From Flavivirga amylovorans (GTDB taxonomy: Bacteria; Bacteroidota; Bacteroidia; Flavobacteriales; Flavobacteriaceae): a DNA stretch of 64,000 nucleotides. Position numbers and translations under genes: made by a program. The stretch covers positions 62,001 to 126,000 of the forward strand of contig NZ_JAUOEM010000002.1 in assembly GCF_030540875.1 (NCBI RefSeq), read 5' to 3'. Below the pieces are notes generated by a model. That model saw nothing but the letters and a program-made list of their open reading frames with translations, ran no database searches and was not told the DNA's origin. Below are positions 1 through 8,835 of the stretch, piece by piece (the stretch's first letter is position 1; each line of letters opens with the position of its first letter).

Positions 1-661
1 TTTGGCCTTTTTTAATTTCGCCATTAAAAACTCTAAAATAGGTTTCAATACCTCTAAAAGTATTATAAACAGAATCGAAAATTAAGGCTTGTAAAGGGGC
101 GTCCGGGTCTCCTTTTGGAGCAGGAACGCGATCTATAATCGCTGCTAAAATATTGTCGACTCCAAAACCAGTTTTTCCACTGGCATGAATCACTTCTTCT
201 GCATCACAACCTAATAAGTCTACAATATCGTCGGTTACTTCCTCTGGATTCGCACTTGGTAAATCTACTTTATTTAAAACAGGAATAATTTCTAAATCGT
301 TTTCTAGAGCTAAATACAGATTAGAAATGGTTTGTGCTTGAATACTTTGAGCGGCATCTACAATAAGTAAAGCGCCTTCACAGGCAGCAATAGATCGAGA
401 TACTTCATACGAGAAATCGACATGACCGGGCGTGTCAATTAAATTTAAGATATAATCTTCTCCTTTGTAAACGTACTCCATTTGGATGGCGTGCGACTTT
501 ATGGTAATACCACGTTCACGCTCTAAATCCATACTATCTAGTAGTTGGTCTTGCTGCTCTCTAGCAGTTACCGATCCTGTATAATCTAATAAACGGTCTG
601 CGAGCGTACTCTTACCGTGATCTATATGTGCAATAATGCAAAAATTCCTAATATTCTTCAT
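1..661 (-). CDS. lepA: Translation elongation factor 4 (LepA), 3' end beyond window
   Basis: Reading the minus strand from an ATG at 661 gives [20 protein letters not shown], with the GTPase P-loop AHIDHGKST, then [12 protein letters not shown] (G3) and NKVDLP (G4). This is the N-terminal translational GTPase domain of LepA/EF4, a ribosome-associated factor acting on stalled or mistranslocated ribosomes. About 220 of the family's roughly 600 residues are present; the gene runs off the left edge with no stop. A TATCTTTG -7 box lies about 30 nt upstream of the start. The family assignment is secure because domain order and motifs are all intact. Confidence 0.97.
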   Translation of the reverse strand, partial: MKNIRNFCIIAHIDHGKSTLADRLLDYTGSVTAREQQDQLLDSMDLERERGITIKSHAIQMEYVYKGEDYILNLIDTPGHVDFSYEVSRSIAACEGALLIVDAAQSIQAQTISNLYLALENDLEIIPVLNKVDLPSANPEEVTDDIVDLLGCDAEEVIHASGKTGFGVDNILAAIIDRVPAPKGDPDAPLQALIFDSVYNTFRGIETYFRVFNGEIKKGQ

Positions 662-691
662 ACTCAAAAAAGCCGTTTAAAACAGCGACTG

Positions 692-699
692 CAAAGATA
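692..699 (-). promoter_or_regulatory. Bacteroidota -7 box of lepA
   Basis: TATCTTTG on the minus strand matches the Bacteroidota -7 consensus TAnnTTTG and sits about 30 nt upstream of the lepA ATG. No good TTTG -33 element is seen at the usual distance, so this is a partial match. Confidence 0.5.
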
Positions 700-822
700 G
701 TTAAATATGTTTGTGAATGGCAATAGCTAAAGAATCTAAATTAATGTAGTTTACGAACCCAATTAGTGGTTTACAATAAATAAATATTAGACGCTTTTTA
801 TAGGTGTTATTTTTGGTATAAA

Positions 823-1023
823 TTAAGCCATCATACCGCCACAAATACCTAAACTCACAATAACATAAACAGCAGCTAGAATGAATAATACTTTGGCTGC
901 TTTTTTGTTTTTTTTACGAACAGCAAGCCCAATGATAGCTAATAAAATAGCTGGACCAAACATGACAGCTATAATTAAGACTATCAAGCCATTTAAATTC
1001 ATGTTTCCTTCTAAAAATATCAT
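823..1023 (-). CDS. Small two-helix membrane protein, tandem copy 2
   Basis: A 66-aa protein with two hydrophobic segments (about residues 10-33 and 44-63) joined by a basic loop RKKNKKAAKV. It is clearly homologous to the 67-aa product of the gene just upstream (1034..1237), sharing the LAIIGLAVRKKNK / LAIVALAIRNKNK loop and an ending rich in Gly-Ile-Cys-Gly. This looks like a tandem duplication at the 3' end of the radical SAM/Lgt-like operon. No family is recognised; a membrane accessory role is inference from context only. Confidence 0.6.
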   Translation of the reverse strand: MIFLEGNMNLNGLIVLIIAVMFGPAILLAIIGLAVRKKNKKAAKVLFILAAVYVIVSLGICGGMMA

Positions 1024-1033
1024 AAGTTATGTT

Positions 1034-1237
1034 TTATATCATTGAAATTCCACAAATACCTAGACCTATTAAAGCATAAACTGCAGCAATTATTAATAGT
1101 ACTTTTGATACCCTTTTGTTTTTATTTCTTATTGCTAAAGCTACAATAGCTAATAGTATTGGGACACCAAATGCTAAAAAAAACAGCAAAAGGAAAATCC
1201 AAATTAAACCATCACCGTTTATAACTAAAGTATTCAT
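1034..1237 (-). CDS. Small two-helix membrane protein, tandem copy 1
   Basis: A 67-aa protein with two predicted transmembrane helices around a basic loop (RNKNKRVSKV). Its ATG overlaps the stop codon of the radical SAM gene in a TAATG arrangement, so translation is probably coupled. It is paralogous to 823..1023, which follows after about 10 nt. Function unknown. Confidence 0.65.
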   Translation of the reverse strand: MNTLVINGDGLIWIFLLLFFLAFGVPILLAIVALAIRNKNKRVSKVLLIIAAVYALIGLGICGISMI

Positions 1238-2628
1238 TACATGTCGTTTCTTAAAGTTTCCAATGTAGCTTTTTTATCGTCTCTGTAAAACAAATTCATA
1301 GTTTCAAAAGGGATAATTTTATTGTCTTTATCTACAATATGAACGCATGATTTCTTAATAGTGCGTACATCAAAATTATAAGCATCAATAAACTGCATGA
1401 TAATAACGCGAAATAAATTATCGTAACCCAAATTTGGAGCGTCAATATTAGGTAAGCAACACATAATAGACTTTAAATTTTCTTCAGCGACTTCAACAGA
1501 ATTTCCGGTGCTAAAAAGTTCTATCATTTTATCTTGAAGGTTTTCGTCTTGCTCGTAAATAATAGTGTTTTTACTAGTGTCTAATAAATCATTCGGGTTT
1601 ATATATCTGGTTAAAGGAAATACCTCATCTCCCAATTTTAAGGCATAGCCCATGACCAATGCATCTGGATTACAGGGAACAGGAAGTAAGTCGTCTGGAT
1701 TAAAAATATGGGTTTGTTCCATGATTTTCCGACGTACTTCTGTAAGCGTCATTCTATCGGTTTCGGGATTAAAATTCTCTAATCTTCCCGCTATTTGTGT
1801 TGGTTGAAGTGTGACGCCACGAACACACTTTTGTTTTAAAGCAAAGTCTATTATTTTGCCTATTTCATGATCGTTTAATCCTTTTTGAAGGGTTACAACC
1901 AAAGTGGTTGATAAATTGAGTTGATTTAAATTTTCAAGGGCTTGTTTTCTTATATCATTTAAATTGGCACCACGAAGTTCTTGTAACACACGATTTTCAA
2001 AAGAATCGAATTGAAGATAAATTTCAAAATCTGGCGCATAGGTTTTTAATTTTTCCGCGAAAGCAAAATCTTTAGCAATTTTAATGCCATTGGTATTCAA
2101 CATTACATGTCGAATGGGTAATGATTTTGCATAATCTAAAATTTCAAAAAACTGAGGATGAATAGTAGGTTCACCGCCACTAATTTGTACCACATCAGGT
2201 TCTTTTTCGTTAGCGACTATGGTATCCAGCATGGTTTTTACTTCCTCTAAAGTGCGATGTCTGCCATATGTTGGTGATGACCCCGCATAACAGGTAGGGC
2301 AGGTTAAATTACAACGATCTGTCACTTCAACAACTGTTAAACATGAGTGTTGCTCGTGATCAGGACATAAACCGCAATCGTAAGGGCAGCCATAATCAGT
2401 TTTGGTATTAAACTTATAAGGCGTTTCAGAAGGTTTATTATAGTTTCTTATGTTTTTGTAGTAGTCTATATCGTCGGCAATTAATACTTTAGAATTACCG
2501 TGTTCGTTACAGCGTTTTAACATGTAAACATTGTTATTTTCGAACACGATTTTAGCATCGACACGTTTTAAACATTCTGGACAAAGGCTTAGTGTAAAAT
2601 CGTAGTAGGTATATTTTCTAACGGGCAT
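1237..2628 (-). CDS. Radical SAM protein of the MJ0619/Tes-like type
   Basis: 463 aa. The N-terminus carries a metal-binding-looking Cys module (CPEC near 16-19, Cys40) followed by Cys81, Cys85, Cys88 and Cys96. The radical SAM [4Fe-4S] motif CNLTCPTC occupies 106-113 (CX3CX2C), followed by a GGEPT-type SAM-binding element (QISGGEPTIHP). This arrangement of an upstream Cys cluster just before the radical SAM cluster is that of the archaeal MJ0619 family, which includes the tetraether lipid synthase Tes. The gene overlaps the Lgt-like membrane gene by 11 nt and the downstream small membrane gene by 1 nt. A radical C-C bond-forming or methylating reaction on a lipid or lipid-linked substrate is inferred from family and operon, not shown. 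Confidence 0.8.
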   Translation of the reverse strand: MPVRKYTYYDFTLSLCPECLKRVDAKIVFENNNVYMLKRCNEHGNSKVLIADDIDYYKNIRNYNKPSETPYKFNTKTDYGCPYDCGLCPDHEQHSCLTVVEVTDRCNLTCPTCYAGSSPTYGRHRTLEEVKTMLDTIVANEKEPDVVQISGGEPTIHPQFFEILDYAKSLPIRHVMLNTNGIKIAKDFAFAEKLKTYAPDFEIYLQFDSFENRVLQELRGANLNDIRKQALENLNQLNLSTTLVVTLQKGLNDHEIGKIIDFALKQKCVRGVTLQPTQIAGRLENFNPETDRMTLTEVRRKIMEQTHIFNPDDLLPVPCNPDALVMGYALKLGDEVFPLTRYINPNDLLDTSKNTIIYEQDENLQDKMIELFSTGNSVEVAEENLKSIMCCLPNIDAPNLGYDNLFRVIIMQFIDAYNFDVRTIKKSCVHIVDKDNKIIPFETMNLFYRDDKKATLETLRNDM

Positions 2629-3361
2629 TTTTAAAGATGTTTAAAATGGTTTTATGGTAATAGAGCAAACAAATTAGACATAATATTTGAATCGTACTTA
2701 ATCCGAAGAGGTAAAATACATTTGGTTTTAAAAATTCTATGAAAAATCTAAATGTGAAATAGAGAATCATAAACCATTTAAATAGGTCGCCATTTTTTAA
2801 AGTTACTTTGTTTTTTAAGCGGTTTAAGCTAAAAAATAAAATGATTAGAAATATCAATTCATATAAAGCTACCGGGTGACGTAATTGTCCATCTCCTAAA
2901 TTCATACCAAATATAGAAGTCGTTACTATACCATAAGTAAATTCGTTTATGCCAGAAAGAAAGCATCCAATTCGACCAATAAAAATGCCTAAAATAATGG
3001 GAGATACAAATAAATCACCTGATGATTGTGTTTCACCTATACATTTTTTGGCAATTTCTACACCAAGCAGGCCTCCAAACAAACCACCCATAATGGTTTT
3101 TGTATTGAGTATTTGAATAATATTCTCTTGTGAAATATTAACAAAAGGGTTTTCTAAAAAACCAACGAATCTGGAACCGATTAAAGCACCAAGCGCGGCT
3201 CCTAAAATAATAGAGAGTCTATTATTTGATGAAATAACATCATGGCGTTTCCTTCTTAAGAATACATAATAGCGAAAAGCCACAAAAAATGCAAGGTATT
3301 CTAAAACCAGATGTATGTTTATATTACAACCGAATACTTGAGGCTCAAAAGGAATGTGCAA
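2618..3361 (-). CDS. Lgt-like (prolipoprotein diacylglyceryl transferase family) membrane protein
   Basis: 247 aa with about six to seven hydrophobic helices. It holds the Lgt signature region: an Arg in GSRFVGFLEN, then GRIGCFLSG and, after a short gap, LRHPVALYE, matching the HPxQLYE block of Lgt. It is probably not the housekeeping Lgt: the sequence is divergent and it is translationally coupled to a radical SAM gene (11-nt overlap). The start is a TTG (the N-terminal residues HIPFEP have no alternative ATG); the true start is uncertain. A role in transferring or modifying a glycerolipid group is inferred. Confidence 0.7.
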   Translation of the reverse strand: MHIPFEPQVFGCNINIHLVLEYLAFFVAFRYYVFLRRKRHDVISSNNRLSIILGAALGALIGSRFVGFLENPFVNISQENIIQILNTKTIMGGLFGGLLGVEIAKKCIGETQSSGDLFVSPIILGIFIGRIGCFLSGINEFTYGIVTTSIFGMNLGDGQLRHPVALYELIFLIILFFSLNRLKNKVTLKNGDLFKWFMILYFTFRFFIEFLKPNVFYLFGLSTIQILCLICLLYYHKTILNIFKNAR

Positions 3362-3430
3362 AGGATAAAATTTTCATAAATATAGCAGAATTTTTTATGC
3401 TAACTTTGTTACTTACAAGATATTCAACTC

Positions 3431-4549
3431 ATGAGAATTATAATTTCAATAATAGCTTTTGTTTTAGGTGTATTTAATGCCACAAGTCAGATAAATGCTG
3501 CTGTTGAGAAATTCGCATTACCGAATAATTTAATCGAATCTTCTGGAGCTATTTTTTTTAATAATAAACTAATTACTCACAATGATTCTGGAGGTGAAAA
3601 TAAGCTTTTCGAATTAGATACTATTTCTGGTATAGTTACAAGAATCGTTACCATTTCAAATGCTACTAATGTGGATTGGGAAGATGTTACTCAAGATGAT
3701 ACAAGTATTTATATTGGAGACATAGGAAATAATAGTGGCAGCAGAACAGATTTAAAAATCTATAAAATCAATAAGACCGATTTTATAAATGCTACAAGTG
3801 TAATGGCAGAAACTATTGCCTTTAGCTATGCTTCTCAAGTAGATTTTACGGATAATCCAAACAATACTGAATGGGATTCTGAGGCACTCATTTCTTTTGA
3901 TGACACTAATTTGTTATTGTTTAGTAAAAATTGGGTTGATGGTATAACAAAAGCATGTTTAATCCCAAAAACGCAAGGTACTTATGCGTTATCGTCGTTG
4001 ACCACTACGTTAAATAGTGGCGGGTTAATTTCTGGAGGCACTTATAATCCATTAACTAAAAAACTTTTTTTAGTAGGATATACCGCGCTTTTACAGCCTT
4101 TTGTCTGGGTAAGCGAAAATTTTAATGGGAGTGATATTTTTTCTGGTACAAATGTACAAACAGCACTTTCTTCGTTTGGTTTTGAACAAACTGAGGCTAT
4201 TGCATTTGTTAACGAAAACAGGTATTTTATAACGTCAGAATCATTTAATGTCTCTCCTTTTTCAGATTATGCTAAATTAATTTCATTTTCAACCAACGAT
4301 GTTGCTCTGTCTTCGGAGGAAATTATTACAGAAAAAGACATTGTATTGTATCCAAACCCGGTAGATGCATTTTTATATATAAAAAGCAAACATGTAAATT
4401 CTATCGAAATATACGATACCAAATTAGTTCAGCTTTATAAAGGAAATAATATAAGCGTTGATATGAATACTTTTAGTCAAGGCATTTATATTATTAAAAT
4501 TAATTTAAAAAATGATACTTCGCAGATAAGAAAAATTATAAAGAGATAG
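3431..4549 (+). CDS. Secreted protein with T9SS type A C-terminal sorting domain
   Basis: 372 aa. The first ~20 residues form a signal peptide (MRIIISIIAFVLGVFNATSQ). The central part (about 25-290) looks like a beta-propeller-type or esterase-like repeat domain with motifs such as THNDSGGENKLFELD and WEDVTQDD. The last ~75 residues are a type IX secretion sorting domain (VLYPNPVDAFLYI ... GIYIIKI). The protein is therefore exported to the cell surface or medium through T9SS. It is transcribed away from the Lgt-like gene. Substrate unknown. Confidence 0.8.
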   Translation: MRIIISIIAFVLGVFNATSQINAAVEKFALPNNLIESSGAIFFNNKLITHNDSGGENKLFELDTISGIVTRIVTISNATNVDWEDVTQDDTSIYIGDIGNNSGSRTDLKIYKINKTDFINATSVMAETIAFSYASQVDFTDNPNNTEWDSEALISFDDTNLLLFSKNWVDGITKACLIPKTQGTYALSSLTTTLNSGGLISGGTYNPLTKKLFLVGYTALLQPFVWVSENFNGSDIFSGTNVQTALSSFGFEQTEAIAFVNENRYFITSESFNVSPFSDYAKLISFSTNDVALSSEEIITEKDIVLYPNPVDAFLYIKSKHVNSIEIYDTKLVQLYKGNNISVDMNTFSQGIYIIKINLKNDTSQIRKIIKR

Positions 4550-4636
4550 TTTTTTGTAGTAAAGCTTAAGGTTACTTTGTTTTTAGGATGGTTTCTGTTT
4601 GATTAAAAAACAGTAATTTTGCCCAAAATTTACAAC

Positions 4637-5632
4637 GTGGTAAAAATAGACAACATAGAACTTCCTGATTTTCCATTGCTTTTAGCGCCTATGGAAGATG
4701 TTAGTGATCCGCCATTTCGAGCTTTATGTAAGGAACAAGGCGCAGATGTTGTGTATACAGAGTTTGTGTCTAGTGAAGGTTTAATTCGTAATGCTGCAAA
4801 AAGCGTAATGAAGTTAGATATTTACGAGAAAGAGCGTCCAGTTGGTATTCAGATTTTTGGAGCCAATTTGGATAGTATGCTACAGACCATTGATATTGTT
4901 TCGGCATCAAAACCAGACATTATCGATATTAATTTTGGATGCCCAGTAAAAAAAGTAGTGAGTAAAGGTGCAGGAGCAGGTATTTTAAAGGATATATGTT
5001 TGATGGAGAAACTCACCGCCGAAATGGTTAAACGTACAAATATCCCTGTTACTGTAAAAACCCGTTTAGGTTGGGATCACGATTCTATAAGGATCGTTGA
5101 GGTTGCCGAAAGATTACAGGATGTTGGTTGCAAAGCTATTGCTATACATGGACGTACCCGAGCACAGATGTATAAGGGTGATGCCGATTGGAAACCGATT
5201 GCTAAGGTAAAAAATAATCCACGTATGCATATTCCCGTGTTTGGGAATGGTGATGTAGACACTCCGGAAAAAGCAGTAGAAATGAGAGATAGCTATGGGC
5301 TTGATGGTGCTATGATTGGTCGTGCTACTATTGGAAATCCGTGGTTCTTTAAACAGGTAAAACACTTTTTTAACACAGGGGAACATTTAGGGCCTATTTC
5401 TTTAGCAGAGCGCGTTGAAGCTGCTCGAAGACATTTACAAATGGCTATTGACTGGAAAGGTGAAATTTTGGGTGTTTTTGAAACTCGCAGGCATTACACC
5501 AATTATTTTAAAGGTATTCCGCACTTTAAGGAATATCGTATGAAAATGGTAACTAGCGATCATTCCGCAGATGTATTTGCTGCTTTTGATGAGGTATTAG
5601 AAAAGTTTTCGGATTATCAGTTTACTGAATAA
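4637..5632 (+). CDS. dusB: tRNA-dihydrouridine synthase (DusB-type)
   Basis: FMN-dependent reductase that makes dihydrouridine in tRNA. TIM-barrel motifs are present: LLAPMEDVSDPPFR, then INFGCPVKKVVSKGAGAG with the catalytic Cys, then RTRAQMYKG and GNGDVDTPEKA for FMN binding. An upstream in-frame TTG at 4619 exists, but it lies within a TAATTTTG -7 box. I therefore place the start at the GTG at 4637, giving VVKIDNIELPDFPLLLAPME, which resembles the usual flavobacterial N-terminus and implies a very short leader. About 331 aa, normal for the family. Confidence 0.93.
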   Translation: MVKIDNIELPDFPLLLAPMEDVSDPPFRALCKEQGADVVYTEFVSSEGLIRNAAKSVMKLDIYEKERPVGIQIFGANLDSMLQTIDIVSASKPDIIDINFGCPVKKVVSKGAGAGILKDICLMEKLTAEMVKRTNIPVTVKTRLGWDHDSIRIVEVAERLQDVGCKAIAIHGRTRAQMYKGDADWKPIAKVKNNPRMHIPVFGNGDVDTPEKAVEMRDSYGLDGAMIGRATIGNPWFFKQVKHFFNTGEHLGPISLAERVEAARRHLQMAIDWKGEILGVFETRRHYTNYFKGIPHFKEYRMKMVTSDHSADVFAAFDEVLEKFSDYQFTE

Positions 5633-5653
5633 ATTGTTTCAAACGATAAGGTA

Positions 5654-6859
5654 TTAATAGCCTTTTATCAATGATTTTGATATTCTTACGGATGCAATTT
5701 TAGAGGCAATACTACCTAAAACCGAAATGGTTATAAATACAATAAAAAAGCTCTCAATCTTAATGGTCATTGGATAAGCTAATGATGGTGTTATCATAAC
5801 CAAGCTGAATACTTTTTGGAGCACAGTGATGATTAGTGCGACACCTAAGCCAATAAAACCACCTACAATACTCATTAAGCTGCCTTGCAAAAAGAAAATT
5901 CTACGAATATCTTTTATGGTAGCTCCCATATTGAAAAGAGTGCTTAAACTTCTCTTTTTATCTAACATCATCATTATTAATGATCCGATAATATTAAAGA
6001 AGGCAATAATTAAAACTAAAGTGAATATTAAATATACCGCAAGATTTTCGGTATTTAACATTTTATAAAGCGCATCATTAAGCTGTGCTCTATTTTTTAA
6101 TATAACTTTAGAGCCTAAAGCTTCTTGGATTTTTTGCTTAGCAAGACTTTCATCGACACCTTCATTAAGTTTAAATTCTAACGCAGATACTTGATTTGGA
6201 CTATAACTCAAAAGGTTTTTTGCTAAATCTAAAGACGCATATACATAGGTGTCGTTTAAAGATTCGTTTATATAAAATACCCCAACATTAAGCGCATTAA
6301 CACTATTAAACGCTTTCTTGCTAGATGTTATTTGTCCTTTACCAGGTTTAGGCACATAAATATTTATAGTTTTTGATAAATCTAAAACCCCTAGAGATAA
6401 ATTATTTGAAATGCCCCAGCCTACTACAATGTGATTGGATTTTTGACTTAACCAATCGCCATGATCTATTTTGGATTCAATATTTACGACGTCTTTAAAA
6501 TGCTCATCAACCCCTTTAATGGTTGCTAAATAGTTTTTATCATTACAGGCAATAGCCACACGCTCCTCAATAGTTTTAGAGAATAATGCAACTTCTTCCA
6601 AGCCGTTTAATTTAGAAATATCTTCTTCTGTTAAAATAAATGATTTACCTACAGAAGACTCTGCTTTTAAATCAGGATCAACAATACTAGAAAACTCAAG
6701 TGTGAAATCTTTTAAACCTGCAAAACCAGAGAGTACAATAAATAATGATCCAGCACCTAATATAACACCAATAATAGCAATAATGGTTATAAAATTAATA
6801 GCATTGTTCGTGCTTTTAGAGCGTAAGTAACGTTTTGCTATGTATAACGGGAAGTGCAT
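5654..6859 (-). CDS. LolC/LolE/FtsX-like ABC transporter permease
   Basis: 401 aa. One N-terminal helix (about 25-45), a large periplasmic domain (50-265) and three C-terminal helices (about 275-395) follow the MacB/FtsX permease plan. The N-terminus MHFPLYIAKRYLRSKSTNNA is typical of flavobacterial LolC/E-type proteins that extract lipoproteins for outer-membrane targeting. No ATPase gene is adjacent. It faces dusB convergently and follows rbfA after about 45 nt, so it may be read through from rbfA. Confidence 0.85.
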   Translation of the reverse strand: MHFPLYIAKRYLRSKSTNNAINFITIIAIIGVILGAGSLFIVLSGFAGLKDFTLEFSSIVDPDLKAESSVGKSFILTEEDISKLNGLEEVALFSKTIEERVAIACNDKNYLATIKGVDEHFKDVVNIESKIDHGDWLSQKSNHIVVGWGISNNLSLGVLDLSKTINIYVPKPGKGQITSSKKAFNSVNALNVGVFYINESLNDTYVYASLDLAKNLLSYSPNQVSALEFKLNEGVDESLAKQKIQEALGSKVILKNRAQLNDALYKMLNTENLAVYLIFTLVLIIAFFNIIGSLIMMMLDKKRSLSTLFNMGATIKDIRRIFFLQGSLMSIVGGFIGLGVALIITVLQKVFSLVMITPSLAYPMTIKIESFFIVFITISVLGSIASKIASVRISKSLIKGY

Positions 6860-6906
6860 ATTTATATTAAGTAACGGGAAATGGGTTTTAACTTAAAAGT
6901 TTAAAG

Positions 6907-7302
6907 TTAAGATTTTTTTCTTTTATCTAAAGTTTTGGGATCTTTAATAGGGTTTTCTTCCCCTTTTAAAGACTTTTCTATTTTATCAATATATTCTAAA
7001 GAGTCGTCTACAAAAAATTCTAAATTCGGCATGCGTCTTAACTGGTGTTTGGTGCGTTGTGCTAATTCATGTCTAATTAAAGGTGTATTAGACTTTATAC
7101 CTTCAATAAGTTCTTTAGCCTTATCATTCGGAAAGATACTCAAATATACTTTAGCAACCGATAAATCTACCGTTACTTTAACTTTAGATACCGATATTAA
7201 TACCCCATGCATACCCCCCTGGGTAGCAGCACCTTGCAATACTTCAACTAAATCACGTTGTAAAACAGATCCTATTTTTTTTTGTCTTTGACTTTCCTCC
7301 AT
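6907..7302 (-). CDS. rbfA: Ribosome-binding factor A
   Basis: 131 aa, normal length. The KH-like fold signature is visible: EESQRQKKIGSVLQRDLVEV at the start, then VSKVKVTVDLSVAKVYLSIFP and ELAQRTKHQLRRMPNLEFFVDDS. RbfA binds the 30S subunit and assists 16S rRNA 5' end maturation. The gene precedes the LolC-like permease on the same strand. A TATTTTTG -7 box only a few nt upstream of the ATG suggests a nearly leaderless mRNA. Confidence 0.95.
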   Translation of the reverse strand: MEESQRQKKIGSVLQRDLVEVLQGAATQGGMHGVLISVSKVKVTVDLSVAKVYLSIFPNDKAKELIEGIKSNTPLIRHELAQRTKHQLRRMPNLEFFVDDSLEYIDKIEKSLKGEENPIKDPKTLDKRKKS

Positions 7303-7306
7303 AATG

Positions 7307-7314
7307 CAAAAATA
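7307..7314 (-). promoter_or_regulatory. -7 box of rbfA, nearly leaderless
   Basis: TATTTTTG matches TAnnTTTG and lies 5 nt upstream of the rbfA ATG, so transcription should start at or within a few nt of the start codon. Confidence 0.5.
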
Positions 7315-7440
7315 ATGGATATTTAAAGATTATCTTACTTTTGATTTACATAATTTGTATCTTGACTATAAATGAAGATTCCCTTCTTTATTTAAACAAG
7401 TTCAGCACAGGCAAGGGAATGACAAAAAATAACATTAAAA

Positions 7441-7845
7441 ATGAATAAAATTGAACATATAGGAATTGCTGTAAAAAGCCTTAAAAACTCTAATGATTTG
7501 TTTTCTAAATTATTTGGCGAACCTCATTATAAAATAGAGGAGGTGAAAAGTGAAGGTGTTAACACGTCTTTTTTTAAGGTTGGTGACAATAAAATTGAAT
7601 TATTGGAAGCTACGAACGAAGATAGCCCGATTGCAAAATTTATAAATAAAAAAGGTGAAGGTATTCATCATATTGCTTTTGATGTTACCGATATTGAAGC
7701 AGAAATTAAACGTCTTAAAAATGAAGGCTTTAAAGTTTTAAACGAAACACCAAAAAAGGGAGCAGACAATAAATTAGTGGCATTTTTGCATCCAAAATCT
7801 TCAAATGGCGTTTTAATTGAACTGTGTCAAGAGATAAAGCGATAA
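7441..7845 (+). CDS. mce: Methylmalonyl-CoA epimerase
   Basis: 134-aa vicinal-oxygen-chelate protein. It begins MNKIEHIGIAVKSL and contains GEGIHHIAFDVTDI and HPKSSNGVLIELCQ, the canonical metal-binding His/Glu positions of methylmalonyl-CoA epimerase, which interconverts the (2R) and (2S) forms in propionyl-CoA metabolism. The mutase genes are not in the window. A tRNA gene follows about 50 nt downstream. Confidence 0.93.
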   Translation: MNKIEHIGIAVKSLKNSNDLFSKLFGEPHYKIEEVKSEGVNTSFFKVGDNKIELLEATNEDSPIAKFINKKGEGIHHIAFDVTDIEAEIKRLKNEGFKVLNETPKKGADNKLVAFLHPKSSNGVLIELCQEIKR

Positions 7846-7894
7846 TTTTTCTTGCTAAGAAATAAAATAAGTAGTAATATTGCACTCCAATTTC

Positions 7895-7968
7895 GGTCCC
7901 ATAGCTCAGTTGGTTAGAGCACCTGACTCATAATCAGGTGGTCCTTGGTTCGAGCCCAAGTGGGACCA
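7895..7968 (+). tRNA. tRNA with CAT anticodon (elongator Met or Ile2)
   Basis: Cloverleaf: acceptor GGTCCCA (7895-7901) pairs with TGGGACC (7961-7967), discriminator A. Anticodon stem CCTGA/TCAGG flanks loop CTCATAA with CAT at 7929-7931. The T-arm contains GGTTCGAGCC. CCA is not encoded. The acceptor resembles tRNA-Ile2 (lysidine-modified CAT) more than tRNA-Met, but sequence alone does not settle it. The full acceptor pairing argues against an initiator. Confidence 0.95.
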
Positions 7969-7980
7969 CTTAGAAATTGT

Positions 7981-8011
7981 AAAGCCTTACAGAGATGTGA
8001 GGCTTTTTTTT
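7981..8011 (+). terminator. Rho-independent terminator after tRNA
   Basis: AAGCCTTAC / GTGAGGCTT stem followed by a run of T, directly downstream of the tRNA. Confidence 0.85.
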
Positions 8012-8051
8012 GCAAACACTCCAAAATTTAACATTTTTTAATGGAAATGAA

Positions 8052-8075
8052 AAGCCTCCTTTTTTTCGGAGGCTT
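8052..8075 (-). terminator. Hairpin terminator for the minus-strand sigma operon
   Basis: AAGCCTCC / GGAGGCTT stem with a T-rich loop. On the minus strand it is followed by TTTTC, so it could end transcripts coming from 8835-8187. The T-run is short. Confidence 0.5.
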
Positions 8076-8186
8076 GATATTTGACTAGTTCCCCTCAATA
8101 AAATTGAATAGTCAATTTTGATTGCTCACAATCAAAAAGATATTTTAACAGGTTTTTTCTATGATAACAATTACAGAAGAAAACCT

Positions 8187-8465
8187 TCAATTTAAAAAAA
8201 CACGGGTTTTTAAAAGATGTTTGGTTTTTAAATAATTGAGGCATTCATCTTTTACAGCCTTATAAAAATAGCTTGTTCTATGCTTTTTATTTTGAAAAGT
8301 AATTTGATCTTCCCAAACCTTTACAAAAATGGCTTGTACTAAGTCTTTTGAGGTATCCAAATCATTGAGATACTTGTCTGCAAACACACAAAGTTGCGGA
8401 TACAAACTTTCAAAAAGCTGTTTATAACGCTTAAGCGTGATTTCCTTTTTGCTCCCTCTCATCAT
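8187..8465 (-). pseudogene. Truncated ECF sigma factor (region 2 only)
   Basis: 92 aa. Residues about 10-80 match sigma-70 region 2 of ECF sigma factors (YKQLFESLYPQLCVFADKYL, LVQAIFVKVWE, SYFYKAVKDECLNYLK). The family is normally 160-190 aa with a DNA-binding region 4. Here the frame ends in KTRVFLN right after region 2, and the following minus-strand DNA shows no region-4 coding. It is either a remnant or an unusual single-domain protein. It follows the 122-aa gene 8467..8835 with almost no gap. Confidence 0.65.
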
Positions 8466-8466
8466 T

Positions 8467-8835
8467 TTAAATCAAGATATTTTCTGCTTTATCTTTTGGA
8501 GTGCTTACAATCGTATTAGCTTTAATACAAGACTCTATATTTTTCGCTACGGTATAAACACAAATCCATTTTCTGTTCTCTCTTTTTTCGTTATAGTATT
8601 TGGCAGGAAAACGAGCAAAGAATAGGTCAAATTCTTTCTCCATTAACAAATGAGTACCCGTATCGTAATTTAAATCTGCTAAAATGATTCCAAAGACTTT
8701 CAAGCCCAGTCTACAATGTTTTTTTACGTCATCTTTAAGGGATGTTTGATTAATCAATAGCGTTAAGGAGTTTGAAAGTGCATCGTGTGTTAAAATCAAG
8801 ATTTCCCGTGAATAATTAACTTTGGTTTTTTTCAT
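8467..8835 (-). CDS. Hypothetical protein paired with truncated sigma factor
   Basis: 122-aa soluble protein, MKKTKVNYSREILILTHDAL at the N-terminus, predicted mixed alpha/beta. No family recognised. It is immediately upstream of the ECF sigma remnant, so the two probably shared a promoter. Its function cannot be inferred. Confidence 0.55.
   Translation of the reverse strand: MKKTKVNYSREILILTHDALSNSLTLLINQTSLKDDVKKHCRLGLKVFGIILADLNYDTGTHLLMEKEFDLFFARFPAKYYNEKRENRKWICVYTVAKNIESCIKANTIVSTPKDKAENILI

Noticed and set aside
3289-3477. Plus-strand 62-aa ORF upstream of the T9SS gene
   Set aside because: Overlaps both flanking genes and has no plausible features.
5077-5386. Minus-strand ORFs within dusB
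   Set aside because: Antisense shadows of a strongly conserved gene.
7895-7968. Initiator tRNA-fMet
   Set aside because: First acceptor pair G-C and pairing throughout; initiators have an unpaired first position.
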